A stretch of 64,000 nucleotides of DNA from Paenibacillus sp. HWE-109 (GTDB taxonomy: Bacteria > Bacillota > Bacilli > Paenibacillales > NBRC-103111): assembly GCF_022163125.1 (NCBI RefSeq), contig NZ_CP091881.1, positions 186,001 to 250,000 of the forward strand. The letters run 5' to 3'. Positions 1-8,798 of the stretch are shown one piece after another. Numbering within the stretch: position 1 is the stretch's first letter; each line of letters opens with the position of its first letter. Under the pieces are notes generated by a model. The model had not been told where the DNA came from, made no database searches, and worked only from the letters and a program-made list of their open reading frames with translations. The position numbers were made by a program, and so were the translations under genes.

Positions 1-2
1 TT

Positions 3-1244
3 GAACATGTACTTATTCTGCTCGTTTTAATTTTTGGTTTGGGCATGTTATTTGGCAAAGCTGCGCAATGGTTGAAGCTTCCCGATGTGGCTTTATTTCT
101 TGTGGCGGGGATGATGGCAGGCCAAGCTTTTCATTGGATTGATGAGACGAGCACCTCGTTCACGAATCAATTCATCCTGGTTCTTGGTTCGTCGTTAATC
201 CTTTTTGACGGAGGACGCAATATTAAACTGACTGGGCTGCGTAAAGTGTGGCTGACAGTTGGTTTATTAAGTATACCGGGTGTATTGCTTACTTGCGGCG
301 CAGTCGCGGTAACAGCTCATCTGCTCTTGGATTTGCCTTGGCTTTATGCTTTGCTGCTGGGTGCTATTATTGCTTCTACGGATCCAGCCACACTCATTCC
401 CGTATTCAAACAAGTGAAGATCCGCACGAAAGTGAGGGAGACGGTAGAGAGTGAATCCGCATTCAACGATGCGACAGCGTCCATTTTAACCTTCTCCTTG
501 CTGGCGATTATTTTGGGGACAGAGAAGATTTCTATAGCCTCAGGTATTATAGATTTTGTGAAGACTGCGCTTGGCGGACTCGCATTGGGAGCGGTCATAG
601 GGTTTGGAATGACTTACTTGACTGCCCACTTGCGATTAGGATTATTGAGAGACTATGCGACGATTGCGATGGTTGTTACTTCATTGGGGGCTTATATTGC
701 GGGCGAATATGTGGGTGTCAGCGGTTTTATGGCAACCTTCACGGCTGGCTTAATGTGGGGGAATGCCGAAACCTTCAAATTGAATATGCAAGACAAACGG
801 CATGAGATGGATCATTTTTCCGATAATATGACCGTTATCATGCGAATGTTGATTTTCATTCTCTTGGGCAGCCAAGTGAATTTTCCTTTGATTGTGGCGA
901 ATCTCTGGACGAGCCTAGGCGTTATCTTTGTTTTTATTTTTGTTGCGCGGCCTCTTACAGTTCTAGCTTGTACATGGCCTGATCGTAAAGCCGGCTGGAC
1001 TTGGCGAGAAATTTTGTTTATGTTTTGGGTGCGAGAAACAGGCGTTATTCCTGCCGCTTTAAGTGGGATGGTTGCAGGTTTGGGCGTAGCGCATAGCGAA
1101 TTAATTGCAAGTGTTACATTTATGGCGGTCTTGATCACGATATTATTCCAGGCTAGCACAACAGCCTATGTAGCCCGGAAATTAGGACTTGAAGTAAAGG
1201 CTGAGGGAACCGATATAAAAGGAAGTACGCAACCTGTCAAATGA
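3..1244 (+). CDS. Cation/proton antiporter, CPA1 (NhaP-like) family, 5' end cut by window
   Basis: Integral membrane antiporter expected to exchange Na+ or K+ for H+ across the cytoplasmic membrane. The frame stays open to the first base of the window (it reads EHVLILLVLIFGLG before the first internal Met at 39), so the true start lies upstream and the protein is truncated at its N terminus. About eleven or twelve hydrophobic segments are visible. Family-typical stretches are FDGGRNI, the DPATLIPVFK segment and the FNDATASIL segment, which carry the acidic residues of the CPA1 transport core. The C-terminal tail after the last membrane segment is short (about 25 residues), with no TrkA-C or CNMP domain. 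The ion cannot be told from sequence. The next gene starts 77 bp downstream on the same strand. Confidence 0.85.
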   Translation, partial: EHVLILLVLIFGLGMLFGKAAQWLKLPDVALFLVAGMMAGQAFHWIDETSTSFTNQFILVLGSSLILFDGGRNIKLTGLRKVWLTVGLLSIPGVLLTCGAVAVTAHLLLDLPWLYALLLGAIIASTDPATLIPVFKQVKIRTKVRETVESESAFNDATASILTFSLLAIILGTEKISIASGIIDFVKTALGGLALGAVIGFGMTYLTAHLRLGLLRDYATIAMVVTSLGAYIAGEYVGVSGFMATFTAGLMWGNAETFKLNMQDKRHEMDHFSDNMTVIMRMLIFILLGSQVNFPLIVANLWTSLGVIFVFIFVARPLTVLACTWPDRKAGWTWREILFMFWVRETGVIPAALSGMVAGLGVAHSELIASVTFMAVLITILFQASTTAYVARKLGLEVKAEGTDIKGSTQPVK

Positions 1245-1321
1245 AGGATATCTCAACTTTTTAGCCCTCAACTTTAGCACTGTGCACAACGAGAGAATGA
1301 CGAGGCGAAGGTGGACCCCTA

Positions 1322-2056
1322 ATGTATAAAGTATTAATGATTGAAGATGACGCAATGATCGGCGATATGGTATCTATGTATTTAGGTGAAGAAGGCTTTA
1401 CAGTCATGCGTAAAGAGAACGGTCAAGACGGGGCGGAAGCGATCTATAAGTTTGCCCCGGACATTATTTTGCTTGATCTGATGCTGCCTGATATGGATGG
1501 ACTTGAACTTTGCAGACGGGTTCGTCAAACTTCTGGTGTGCCGATCATGATTGTTTCGATGAAGAACAAAGTCGTTGAACGGGTCAACGCACTTGGAGCC
1601 GGCGCAGATGATTATATGTGCAAACCGTTCAGCATGCATGAAATGAGTGCGCGGGTGCATGCGCTCATCCGCCGTTCCAATACGTATCAGAAGAAAAGCG
1701 ATTTTCCTGCCGTGCAGTCTATCGCTCTCATGGAGGCCCAGCCCAAAGCAGCGGTGACCAAGAAGGACGGAGATAAGAGTATCATGCTCAATCTGCATAC
1801 ACGCTCTATGCTGGTTCGTGGTCAGATCGTTGAGACGACCTACTCGGAGTTCGAAATTATGAAGTGCTTCGTTAACAATCCAGGCCGTGTATTCAGTCGA
1901 GAGGATTTGCTCCAAACGGTTCGCGGCTTCGACTCCTATGTGACGGATCGGGCGATTGATGTGCATATTGCAAATCTTAGGAAGAAAATCGAAGATAACC
2001 CCAAGGAACCGCAGCGAATTAGAACGGTTTGGGGTGTAGGGTATAAATATATGTAA
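1322..2056 (+). CDS. OmpR/PhoB-family response regulator, no adjacent kinase
   Basis: Cytoplasmic DNA-binding response regulator of 244 residues, a normal length for the OmpR family. The receiver spans about residues 1-118: acidic pocket E8/D9/D10, phospho-acceptor D52 in LLDLMLPDMDG, and the conserved Lys in CKPFSMHE. The winged-helix DNA-binding domain covers about 150-244 and shows the typical FSREDLLQTVRGFD and RAIDVHIANLRKKIE segments. ATG is preceded by AAGGTGG. No histidine kinase lies beside it: upstream is the antiporter and downstream a terminator, so its partner is encoded elsewhere. Whether it is co-transcribed with the antiporter is unknown; the 77-bp gap could hold its own promoter. 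Target genes are unknown. Confidence 0.93.
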   Translation: MYKVLMIEDDAMIGDMVSMYLGEEGFTVMRKENGQDGAEAIYKFAPDIILLDLMLPDMDGLELCRRVRQTSGVPIMIVSMKNKVVERVNALGAGADDYMCKPFSMHEMSARVHALIRRSNTYQKKSDFPAVQSIALMEAQPKAAVTKKDGDKSIMLNLHTRSMLVRGQIVETTYSEFEIMKCFVNNPGRVFSREDLLQTVRGFDSYVTDRAIDVHIANLRKKIEDNPKEPQRIRTVWGVGYKYM

Positions 2057-2059
2057 ATG

Positions 2060-2099
2060 AAAAGCCAACTCCAAGTGGTGAATGCGGGGTTGGCTTTTT
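2060..2099 (+). terminator. Rho-independent terminator after the response regulator
   Basis: The arms AAAAGCCAACTCC and GGGGTTGGCTTTTT enclose a 13-nt loop and end in a T run. It starts 3 bp past the stop codon. The A-rich left arm may let it act for minus-strand transcripts as well. Confidence 0.85.
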
Positions 2100-2489
2100 G
2101 GTTTACCCGGATCGGCCTCGCGCGGAGGGAGCTCCAGTGCGCTATTTTGCTGTTAAGGGGTTCCCTCTTTTTAGCTGGCGTCCACCGCAAGCAAGGATTT
2201 TCTTAATGACGTCCAAAGCAGACTTATTCGCTTTAGGGCTTTTCGGTCTAAACGTGCATCTAATGAACTGTAGGATGCTTATAGACCGGAAAATGGCTGC
2301 TTTTGAGATTTAATGAACGGAGTTGGCGCTACAGGGCACTTTATTGGCGGAAAGGTAATCAATTGCTTGAAATAGCGCATCTGGCATTCATTAGATTTTC
2401 AGAATGAGTGATTTTGGCCGAATAAAGGTTATTGAGTTCGTAAGGAGGCTTGTGAGGTGTAGTGACTTGGAAACCTAGTTTGGAGTGAA

Positions 2490-2755
2490 CGCGGAGTTAT
2501 TCCAACTGCCTCTCGCAGAGGGAACTCCAGTACGCTATTCTAGCCAAAAGTGTCATTATCGGGAGGTTGAGGGAACTCCAGTACGTTATTTTGCCGTTTC
2601 ATGGGAATTTTCAACGTTTTCGTGGAAATAAGACCCTGTAGTTCCGCTATTACGCACGCATCCCTACTTTTTGCCTAATTAGCGTCCTCTAGTTCCCTTG
2701 CAAGGTTTTACCGCTAAGAAGAGACTGATCTATCAGGGCGGCGAAGCCGTTTTTC
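2490..2755. repeat. Four-arm nested inverted repeat, copy 1 (R1)
   Basis: This is one of three ~260-bp related elements in the window (others at 12850-13146 and 31058-31325). Two direct arms, a (2518-2540) and b (2569-2590), share GAGGGAACTCCAGTACG. Two inverted arms, c (2627-2651, CCCTGTAGTTCCGCTA) and d (2676-2699, TAGCGTCCTCTAGTTCCC), can pair with b and a to give a nested hairpin. The right end carries a conserved block CAGGGCGGCGAAGCCGTTTT, 28 bp from the stop codon of the minus-strand LysR gene. A degenerate fifth unit (GAGGGAGCTCCAGTGCGC) sits near 2126-2143. The stretch 2144-2489 holds no gene that I can support. Confidence 0.8.
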
Positions 2756-2782
2756 TAATGATTGACCTACCGTCTGATGCAG

Positions 2783-3679
2783 CTATTTATGCTTCGCAAA
2801 GCAGGTGACAGCCTGATTAATGAACTTCATGGCTTCTGGGTTATCGGAAGTATGATCGGAGTAGATCAGGGATGTCGTTCGTTTGGTTTGCTCCAATTCG
2901 ACCAGTTGACGCAAGATCAGCTCGTTATTTCGAATTAAATCCTCCCGCAAATAGGATTTCGGCAGCAGGGTGGCTGTTTTGCAAGTGGAAACGAGCCGAA
3001 TTATGGCTTCGAAGGAGTCGATTTCCATTTGGACGTTGGGGAAAATCGTATAACGATGGAAGAGTTCATCCATCAGGATGCGATACCAGGTCCCTTTGGA
3101 GAACAGAATCATCGGCAGCTCGTTCAAATCATCCATGGTAATCGCGCTGCGATCGATGAAGGGATGTCCAAGCGGCAGCACGAGACAGAGGTGATCATCG
3201 AACAATGGCTCGCAGTGCAGGCTGGAAGCATTGATTTGGGAGGCGACGACACCAATGTCGACTTTGTGCTCTTTGACCATGGTGACAATTTCATGGGTTT
3301 TGCCGGTCAGAAGTTTAATTTCGGTTAATGGATATTCCTTCAAATAGTCTGTAATGAGATCGGGAAGCGTTGCTTGCAAGGTCGTGAGGCTGGCTCCGAT
3401 GGTGATGGAGCTGTGGCTGCCCGCAGCTTTGTACATCTGGATGGTTTGTTTGAATTTACGCTCCAGATGACGAAGCTCCAGGGCGTGGTCGTAACAAATC
3501 TGCCCTACTTTGGTTAACTCCAGTCTTTTGCCTTTGCGAATGAACAGTTCTACTCCCAGCTCTTCTTCCAGTTTCATTATTTTACGGGATAGTGCCGGCT
3601 GCGAAATATTCAGCAATTGAGACGCTTTGTTGAGGCTTACCTGTTCGACAACAACCGCGAAAACGTCCAAAAGTTCCAT
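2783..3679 (-). CDS. LysR-family transcriptional regulator, divergent from sdhCAB
   Basis: DNA-binding regulator of 298 residues, the usual LysR length. The N-terminal winged helix-turn-helix (about 1-60) contains SLNKASQLLNISQPALSRKI, and a periplasmic-binding-protein-like effector domain follows (about 90-290, beginning SSITIGASLTTLQATLP). The start ATG at 3679 is preceded by AAGGAGC. The gene is transcribed away from the succinate dehydrogenase operon, with 294 bp between the start codons. LysR proteins often control the divergent neighbour, so regulation of sdh in response to a carbon signal is a reasonable inference but is not shown. I cannot name an orthologue. Repeat copy 1 begins 28 bp beyond its stop codon. 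Confidence 0.9.
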   Translation of the reverse strand: MELLDVFAVVVEQVSLNKASQLLNISQPALSRKIMKLEEELGVELFIRKGKRLELTKVGQICYDHALELRHLERKFKQTIQMYKAAGSHSSITIGASLTTLQATLPDLITDYLKEYPLTEIKLLTGKTHEIVTMVKEHKVDIGVVASQINASSLHCEPLFDDHLCLVLPLGHPFIDRSAITMDDLNELPMILFSKGTWYRILMDELFHRYTIFPNVQMEIDSFEAIIRLVSTCKTATLLPKSYLREDLIRNNELILRQLVELEQTKRTTSLIYSDHTSDNPEAMKFINQAVTCFAKHK

Positions 3680-3863
3680 GGCGTTATCAGCTCCTTTTTC
3701 ATCTATATATGTGAATTAGTTATAAGTGTATATAAAAAAACGGCACTTCCATTATAAGCGCGAAAGAGGTACGATGTACATGTCACTTTTTATTCACATT
3801 TATTGGCTAGCCGTGTATATTCGTTCACTGCTTTGGCGCAAAATAGGCGTGGATGATTATGGG

Positions 3864-3892
3864 TTGACGCTCGTTTGCGGCGAGAGTACAAT
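3864..3892 (+). promoter_or_regulatory. Sigma-A promoter of sdhCAB
   Basis: TTGACG (3864-3869) and TACAAT (3887-3892) are separated by exactly 17 bp. The predicted start near 3899 leaves a leader of about 75 nt before sdhC. The only other notable sequence between LysR and sdhC is A/T-rich DNA near 3705-3735, which would hold LysR promoter and operator sites. Confidence 0.75.
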
Positions 3893-3973
3893 GGTATGTG
3901 GCTTGTTTTGTCTAAACTTGTCAGATGGTAGTTTTAGTTTATGAATTTTGTTGAGGGGGGAATTGGTTACATT

Positions 3974-4627
3974 ATGGGTAATTCGTATTACTTTCGAAAG
4001 ATCCACTCTTTGCTAGGTGTCATTCCGGTGGGCTTCTTCCTTATTGAGCATTTGCTCACTAACTACGAAGCAACCAAAGGTCCAGCAGCATTCGTGGATC
4101 AAATTAATTGGCTGAACGGTCTGCCATTGGTTCTTCTCTTGGAAATCGTGGGGATTTGGCTTCCGCTTCTTTATCATGCCGTTTATGGTCTCTATGTGGC
4201 TTATCAAGCCAGAAATAACGTGTCCAGCTATGGGTATTTCCGCAATCAAATGTTCATGCTTCAACGCGTAACCGGCGTTATCACGTTCTTGTTCGTTGCT
4301 TGGCATCTCTTCGAAACGCGTTTACAGGTTGCTCTAGGCAATGTAGCGCATGAGGATCTTGGCCGAACGATGCACGATATTGCGACGAATCCAGTTATTT
4401 TCACGATTTATGTCATTGGTGTTGTTTCAGCAAGCTTCCATTTCTGTAATGGAATTTGGTCGTTCTTGGTTAGTTGGGGGATTACAGTTGGACCGCGCGC
4501 GCAGCGTTATTCTTCCATTATTTGGATGGCTCTGTTCGTTGTGATGTCCGTTATGTTTATTATGTCATTGGTAGCTTTTACAGGTTCGGAATTTTCAGTT
4601 CCGGTAGAAGCACATTCGGGGCATTAA
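3974..4627 (+). CDS. sdhC: Succinate dehydrogenase cytochrome b558 subunit
   Basis: Membrane anchor and haem-b subunit of complex II (succinate:menaquinone oxidoreductase), 217 residues. About five transmembrane helices are visible, as in the Bacillus-type SdhC. Conserved histidines that are haem-ligand candidates lie in FLIEHLLTNYE, LYHAVYGLY, FVAWHLFETR and SASFHFCNG. I chose ATG at 3974 (MGNSYYFRKIHS), not the in-frame ATG at 3941: a strong GAGGGGGG lies at 3951-3958, inside the longer form and well placed for 3974. It is the first gene of sdhCAB, 16 bp before sdhA. Confidence 0.95.
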   Translation: MGNSYYFRKIHSLLGVIPVGFFLIEHLLTNYEATKGPAAFVDQINWLNGLPLVLLLEIVGIWLPLLYHAVYGLYVAYQARNNVSSYGYFRNQMFMLQRVTGVITFLFVAWHLFETRLQVALGNVAHEDLGRTMHDIATNPVIFTIYVIGVVSASFHFCNGIWSFLVSWGITVGPRAQRYSSIIWMALFVVMSVMFIMSLVAFTGSEFSVPVEAHSGH

Positions 4628-4643
4628 GGGAGGGTGAACAGAA

Positions 4644-6407
4644 GTGGCTAATTCGAAAATCATCGTCGTTGGCGGAGGCCTTGCGGGACTCATGGCGACA
4701 ATTAAAGCAGCAGAAGCCGGGGTTCATGTGCAATTGTTCTCCTTGGTACCTGTGAAACGATCCCACTCCGTATGTGCGCAAGGCGGCATTAACGGCGCGG
4801 TGAATACCAAAGGTGAAGGTGACTCCACATGGGAGCACTTTGATGATACAGTTTATGGTGGAGATTTCCTAGCGAATCAACCGCCTGTTAAAGCATTATG
4901 TGACGCAGCTCCAGGGATTATTCACTTGATGGACCGGATGGGCGTTATGTTCAACCGTACGCCAGAGGGTCTACTTGACTTCCGCCGTTTCGGTGGAACC
5001 AAATATCACCGTACAGCATTCGCGGGCGCAACGACCGGCCAGCAGCTCTTGTACGCACTCGATGAGCAAGTCCGCCGCTGGGAAACAGCGGGTCTCGTCA
5101 CGAAGTTCGAGCACTGGGAATTCCTCGGTTCCGTTCTGGACGACGACAATGTTTGCCGTGGTATCGCAGCGCAAGATTTGCGCAGCATGGAAATTCAAAC
5201 GTTCCCGGCTGATGCGGTTATCTTGGCTACGGGCGGTCCTGGGATTATTTTCGGGAAAACTACCAATTCCGTTATCAACACTGGCACAGCTGCAAGTGCG
5301 GTTTACCAACAAGGCGTTAAATATGCCAATGGAGAAATGATTCAAATTCACCCGACTGCGATTCCAGGAGATGACAAGCTTCGCTTGATGTCTGAATCCG
5401 CGCGTGGTGAAGGCGGTCGTATTTGGACATACAAAGACGGTAAGCCTTGGTACTTCCTTGAAGAGAAATATCCGGCTTACGGCAACTTGGTGCCGCGTGA
5501 TATTGCAACGCGTGAAATTTTCTCCGTCTGTGTGGACCAGAAGCTTGGCATCAACGGCGAGAACATGGTTTACCTTGATCTTTCTCACAAAGATCCGAAG
5601 GAGCTTGATATCAAGCTTGGCGGCATCATGGAGATTTACGAGAAATTCATGGGCGACGATCCACGCAAAATCCCGATGAAGATTTTCCCGGCGGTTCATT
5701 ATTCCATGGGCGGAATCTGGGTTGACTATAATATGATGACGAACATTCCTGGTCTCTTTGCAGCAGGCGAGTGTGAGTATCAGCATCACGGCGCAAACCG
5801 TTTGGGTGCGAACTCGCTCGTTTCCGCGATCTATGACGGAATGGTTTCCGGTCCTAAAGCGGTTGAGTATATCCGCGGTCTAGAGAAACATGCTGATGAC
5901 ACGTCTTCCATCGTGTTTGATCGTGAGAAGAAACGTCATACGGACCGTTATGAGAACTTGCTCAAAATGAACAATGGTACAGAGAACGCCTACGTTCTGC
6001 ACAAAGAGCTTGGCGACATGATGAACGCGAATATGACGGTTGTTCGTTACAACGATCGTTTGGAAGATACCATTGGCAAAATCAAAGATTTGAAAGAAAG
6101 ATACAACAACATCAACATCACGGATACAGCACGTTGGAACAACCAAGGGGTTGCGTTCACGCGTCAACTTTGGAATATGTTCGAATTGGCTGAAGCGATG
6201 ACGCTTGGCGCCCTGCTGCGTAACGAGAGCCGCGGCGCGCATTACAAGCCGGAATTCACAGAGCGTGATGATGAGAATTTCATGAAAACGACAATTGCCG
6301 ATTGGACGCCGGATGGTCCGAAAATCAGCTATGAAGATATTGATGTATCTTTGATTGCACCGCGGAAGCGTGACTACTCCACGGAGAAGAAAAAGGGAGG
6401 ACATTAA
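4644..6407 (+). CDS. sdhA: Succinate dehydrogenase flavoprotein subunit
   Basis: Catalytic FAD subunit of complex II, oxidising succinate to fumarate at the inner face of the membrane; 587 residues, full length. The N-terminal dinucleotide fold reads IIVVGGGLAGLMATIKAAEAG. The motif HSVCAQGGINGAVN contains the region where FAD is attached to histidine in this family. The substrate/FAD segments HPTAIPGDDKLRLMSE, ARGEGG and AAGECEYQHHGANRLG are intact. The start is GTG at 4644, preceded by AAGGGAGGG at 4626-4634. The stop is followed by 2 bp and then sdhB, so translation is probably coupled. Confidence 0.97.
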   Translation: MANSKIIVVGGGLAGLMATIKAAEAGVHVQLFSLVPVKRSHSVCAQGGINGAVNTKGEGDSTWEHFDDTVYGGDFLANQPPVKALCDAAPGIIHLMDRMGVMFNRTPEGLLDFRRFGGTKYHRTAFAGATTGQQLLYALDEQVRRWETAGLVTKFEHWEFLGSVLDDDNVCRGIAAQDLRSMEIQTFPADAVILATGGPGIIFGKTTNSVINTGTAASAVYQQGVKYANGEMIQIHPTAIPGDDKLRLMSESARGEGGRIWTYKDGKPWYFLEEKYPAYGNLVPRDIATREIFSVCVDQKLGINGENMVYLDLSHKDPKELDIKLGGIMEIYEKFMGDDPRKIPMKIFPAVHYSMGGIWVDYNMMTNIPGLFAAGECEYQHHGANRLGANSLVSAIYDGMVSGPKAVEYIRGLEKHADDTSSIVFDREKKRHTDRYENLLKMNNGTENAYVLHKELGDMMNANMTVVRYNDRLEDTIGKIKDLKERYNNINITDTARWNNQGVAFTRQLWNMFELAEAMTLGALLRNESRGAHYKPEFTERDDENFMKTTIADWTPDGPKISYEDIDVSLIAPRKRDYSTEKKKGGH

Positions 6408-6409
6408 TC

Positions 6410-7174
6410 ATGGCTGAGACACTAAGCGCACAAAAAACAGTGAAGTTTATCGTGACTCGTCAAGAGAGTCCGGATTCCAAACCTTATACCGAGGAATTTG
6501 AAATTCCTTATCGCTCCAATATGAACGTCATCAGCGGCTTGATGGAAGTTCAGCGTAATCCTAAGAACTCCAGCGGCCAAAAGACGACGCCCGTTTGTTG
6601 GGAATCCAACTGTTTGGAAGAAGTCTGCGGAGCTTGTTCTATGGTCATCAATGGCAAACCGCGCCAAGCTTGTTCAGCGCTTGTTGATAAGCTGGAGCAA
6701 CCAATTCGCGTAGCGCCGATGAGTACGTTCCCGGTAATGCGTGACTTGGTTATCGACCGCGGACGCATGTTCAATGCCTTGAAAAAGGTAAAAGCATGGG
6801 TTCCAATCGATGGTACGTATGATCTTGGACCTGGGCCGCGTATGGCTGAGTCGAAGCGTCAATGGGCTTATGAGCTGTCCAAATGTATGACATGCGGCGT
6901 TTGTTTGGAAGCTTGTCCGAACGTCAATGACAAGAACTCCTTTATCGGGCCTTCCGCGTTATCACAAGTTCGTCTATTCAATGCTCACCCGACAGGTGAA
7001 ATGAACAAAGACGAGCGTTTGGATACCCTGATGACAGATGGTGGTATCGAAGGTTGCGGCAACTCGCAAAACTGCGTACGCTCTTGTCCGAAAGGCATTC
7101 CGCTCACGACTTCCATCGCAGCGTTGAATGCAGATACAACGAAACATTTGTTCAAGAAATGGTTAGGCGTGTAA
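6410..7174 (+). CDS. sdhB: Succinate dehydrogenase iron-sulfur subunit
   Basis: Electron-transfer subunit of complex II, 254 residues. The N-terminal 2Fe-2S ferredoxin domain has its cysteines in CWESNCLEEVCGACSM and a later cysteine in RQACSALV. The C-terminal domain holds the 4Fe-4S and 3Fe-4S cluster cysteines in CMTCGVCLEACPN and, further on, CGNSQNCVRSCPKGI. All expected ligands are present. The start ATG at 6410 follows AAAGGGAGG near the end of sdhA. It closes the operon, and a strong terminator follows 12 bp after the stop. Confidence 0.97.
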   Translation: MAETLSAQKTVKFIVTRQESPDSKPYTEEFEIPYRSNMNVISGLMEVQRNPKNSSGQKTTPVCWESNCLEEVCGACSMVINGKPRQACSALVDKLEQPIRVAPMSTFPVMRDLVIDRGRMFNALKKVKAWVPIDGTYDLGPGPRMAESKRQWAYELSKCMTCGVCLEACPNVNDKNSFIGPSALSQVRLFNAHPTGEMNKDERLDTLMTDGGIEGCGNSQNCVRSCPKGIPLTTSIAALNADTTKHLFKKWLGV

Positions 7175-7185
7175 GTGATAAAAAT

Positions 7186-7224
7186 AAAGCCCGATACCCT
7201 GATTGCCAGGGTGTCGGGCTTTTT
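7186..7224 (+). terminator. Rho-independent terminator of sdhCAB
   Basis: The near-perfect stem AAAGCCCGATACCCT / AGGGTGTCGGGCTTT has a 7-nt loop and a T run. From here to the promoter at 7518 (about 290 bp) I see no gene or structured element. Confidence 0.9.
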
Positions 7225-7517
7225 CGTAGGTGAAGAGGCTAAGAGGAAGAGGGGAAAGCTGTTGTTGTCGCACAATCACTGTTATTTATAGGGGCAATAT
7301 AGGGAGGACGATGGGAAGTTGGATGAGTTTCTTGCAAGTCAACTTGAACAGGATGCTCTAAGGGTGCAGATGCTGTTTTGATTGGCTGAATATCTAACAT
7401 ATAAATATGGTAGTGAATCGAATACATCGTAAACACCTCCGATTGAATGTATATATGTTATATAATATTACAATTAAGGCGCAATTGACAACGAAATATT
7501 TATTTGTGTCATATATG

Positions 7518-7546
7518 TTGACATATAAGCGAGTTGAAAGTATGAT
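7518..7546 (+). promoter_or_regulatory. Sigma-A promoter of the guanidine-riboswitch transcript
   Basis: TTGACA (7518-7523), a 17-bp spacer and TATGAT (7541-7546) give a near-consensus promoter. Transcription is predicted from about 7553, some 40 nt upstream of the riboswitch aptamer. A second TTGACA at 7485-7490 has no good partner. Confidence 0.8.
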
Positions 7547-7591
7547 AAGAACAAATGTAAGACTCCGTACCAATTTCATAGCACACATGTT

Positions 7592-7692
7592 TTCTAGGGT
7601 TCCGCGGCAGAATGAAGGCTGTTGGTCTGGTCCAAGAGAAGACACACGATGACGCATCATCGTGCACACGGAGGGATAAAAGCCCGGGAGGA
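7592..7692 (+). ncRNA. Guanidine-I (ykkC class) riboswitch aptamer
   Basis: The conserved blocks of the ykkC RNA appear in the right order: CTAGGGTTCCG at 7594-7604, CTGGTCCAAGAGA near 7627, ACACACGATGA with its 8-bp partner TCATCGTG, then CACACGGAGGGATAAAAG followed by CCCGGGAG near 7666-7690. The 3' block AAAAGCCCGGGAG is also the left arm of the terminator at 7678-7727, so ligand-folded aptamer and terminator exclude each other. This predicts that guanidine turns the downstream genes on. The ykkC family also has ppGpp, PRPP and nucleotide-binding subtypes. I assign guanidine because of the overall consensus and the linked NitT/TauA-type transporter, but did not verify the subtype by model search. 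Confidence 0.87.
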
Positions 7693-7727
7693 TATCAGAA
7701 TATGATATCATCCTGGGCTTTTCTTTT
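7678..7727 (+). terminator. Riboswitch-controlled terminator
   Basis: A 20-bp stem starts AAAAGCCCGGG and returns with CCTGGGCTTTT, with one mismatch and one G-U pair and a 5-nt loop, followed by CTTTTT. Its left arm overlaps the conserved 3' part of the guanidine-I aptamer. It ends 30 bp before the start codon of the binding protein. Confidence 0.87.
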
Positions 7728-7756
7728 TACCAGTTCATAGGGAGAGGGAGATCAGA

Positions 7757-8779
7757 ATGAGACAAAGAATGGTATTTCTGATGATGGCCGTGTTATTGAC
7801 GTTTACGGTAGTTAGCGGGTGTGCAAGCAAAGAGGCAGCAAACACGAAGTCAGGGAGCAGCGCAGAACCGATCAAATTGGCGCTTAGCCCTTGGCCAGGT
7901 TGGTTCGTCTGGTATTTGGTGAAGGAGAAAGGCTTCTTCGAGAAAAATGGGGTTAAGGTCGACCTCGTATGGTTCCCGGTCTACAGCGATTCCTTATCTG
8001 CGCTAGCCTCTGGCAAGGTGGATGCGAATAGCCAAACCCTGAGTGATACGCTTGCTCCGGCGAGTAAAGGCATTAAGCTGAAAGCCGTGCTGGTGAACGA
8101 TAATTCCAATGGCGGAGACGGCGTTGTAGTTAAGCCTAGCATTAACTCGCTGAAGGATTTGAAAGGGAAAAAAGTCGCGACAGAATTGGGCACCGTCGAT
8201 CATCTATTAATGCTTACTGCCTTGGAAAAAGAAGGGCTTGGCGAGAAAGACGTCGCTTATACGAATATGACAGTGAACGACGCAGGTCCAGCATTCATCT
8301 CGGGCAATCTGGATGCCGCTGTATTATGGGAACCTTTCCTGAGCAAAGCGATCCAAGAGGGCAAGGGCAAACTCTTATTTTCATCCAAAGACACACCTGG
8401 ACTTATCCCTGATCTCCTCGTTTTCAAAGAAGAAATCACGAAAAATCGTCCCGAAGATGTGAAGAAAATCATCAATGCCTGGTTCGATGCGCTTGACTAT
8501 TGGAAGGCCAATCCGGAGGAGTCTTTGCAAATTATGGCCAAAGCGGCAGAAACGCCGGTTGACGAATACAAAGCGGGTGTGGACAGCGTGAAGATTTTCC
8601 AACTTGAGGATAACGTGAAAGCTTTCCAAAAAGGCGATTCCTATGAATCTCTCGCATTCACGTCACAGAAAACGGCCGAGTTCCTGAAGAGTCTGGATAT
8701 GCTAACATCCATTCCCAAGGCTGAAAGCTTCCTGGACAGCCACTTTGTAGAAGAAGTGCTGAAGGAGCGCAAGAAATAA
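7757..8779 (+). CDS. ABC importer substrate-binding lipoprotein, NitT/TauA (NMT1-like) family, probable guanidine uptake
   Basis: Membrane-anchored solute receptor of 340 residues. The signal peptide ends in the lipobox VVSGC, so the mature protein should be lipidated at C22. The body matches the nitrate/sulfonate/taurine-type binding proteins: an opening strand IKLALSPWPGWFVWYLVKE, a hinge stretch SLKDLKGKKVATELGT, and LDAAVLWEPFLSKA. ATG at 7757 follows GGGAGAGGGAG. It is the first gene after the guanidine-I riboswitch and the first of a three-gene importer operon. The substrate is inferred from the riboswitch only. No guanidine hydrolase, urea or guanidine carboxylase or SMR exporter is present in the window. 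Confidence 0.9.
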   Translation: MRQRMVFLMMAVLLTFTVVSGCASKEAANTKSGSSAEPIKLALSPWPGWFVWYLVKEKGFFEKNGVKVDLVWFPVYSDSLSALASGKVDANSQTLSDTLAPASKGIKLKAVLVNDNSNGGDGVVVKPSINSLKDLKGKKVATELGTVDHLLMLTALEKEGLGEKDVAYTNMTVNDAGPAFISGNLDAAVLWEPFLSKAIQEGKGKLLFSSKDTPGLIPDLLVFKEEITKNRPEDVKKIINAWFDALDYWKANPEESLQIMAKAAETPVDEYKAGVDSVKIFQLEDNVKAFQKGDSYESLAFTSQKTAEFLKSLDMLTSIPKAESFLDSHFVEEVLKERKK

Positions 8780-8798
8780 AAGTGAAGTGAGGTGCTCT

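Noticed and set aside
2098..2313. Open frame of 71 codons in the gap after the response regulator
   Set aside because: It starts inside the terminator, lacks a ribosome binding site, and its coding sequence is made of repeat units.
2518..2700. Repeated GGGAACT-type units as a possible CRISPR array
   Set aside because: Units occur in both orientations, spacing is irregular, there are only four per locus, and no cas genes are present.
7239..7436. 65-codon minus-strand frame between sdhB and the riboswitch
   Set aside because: No ribosome binding site, no recognisable product, and it lies in a region that looks like ordinary intergenic DNA.
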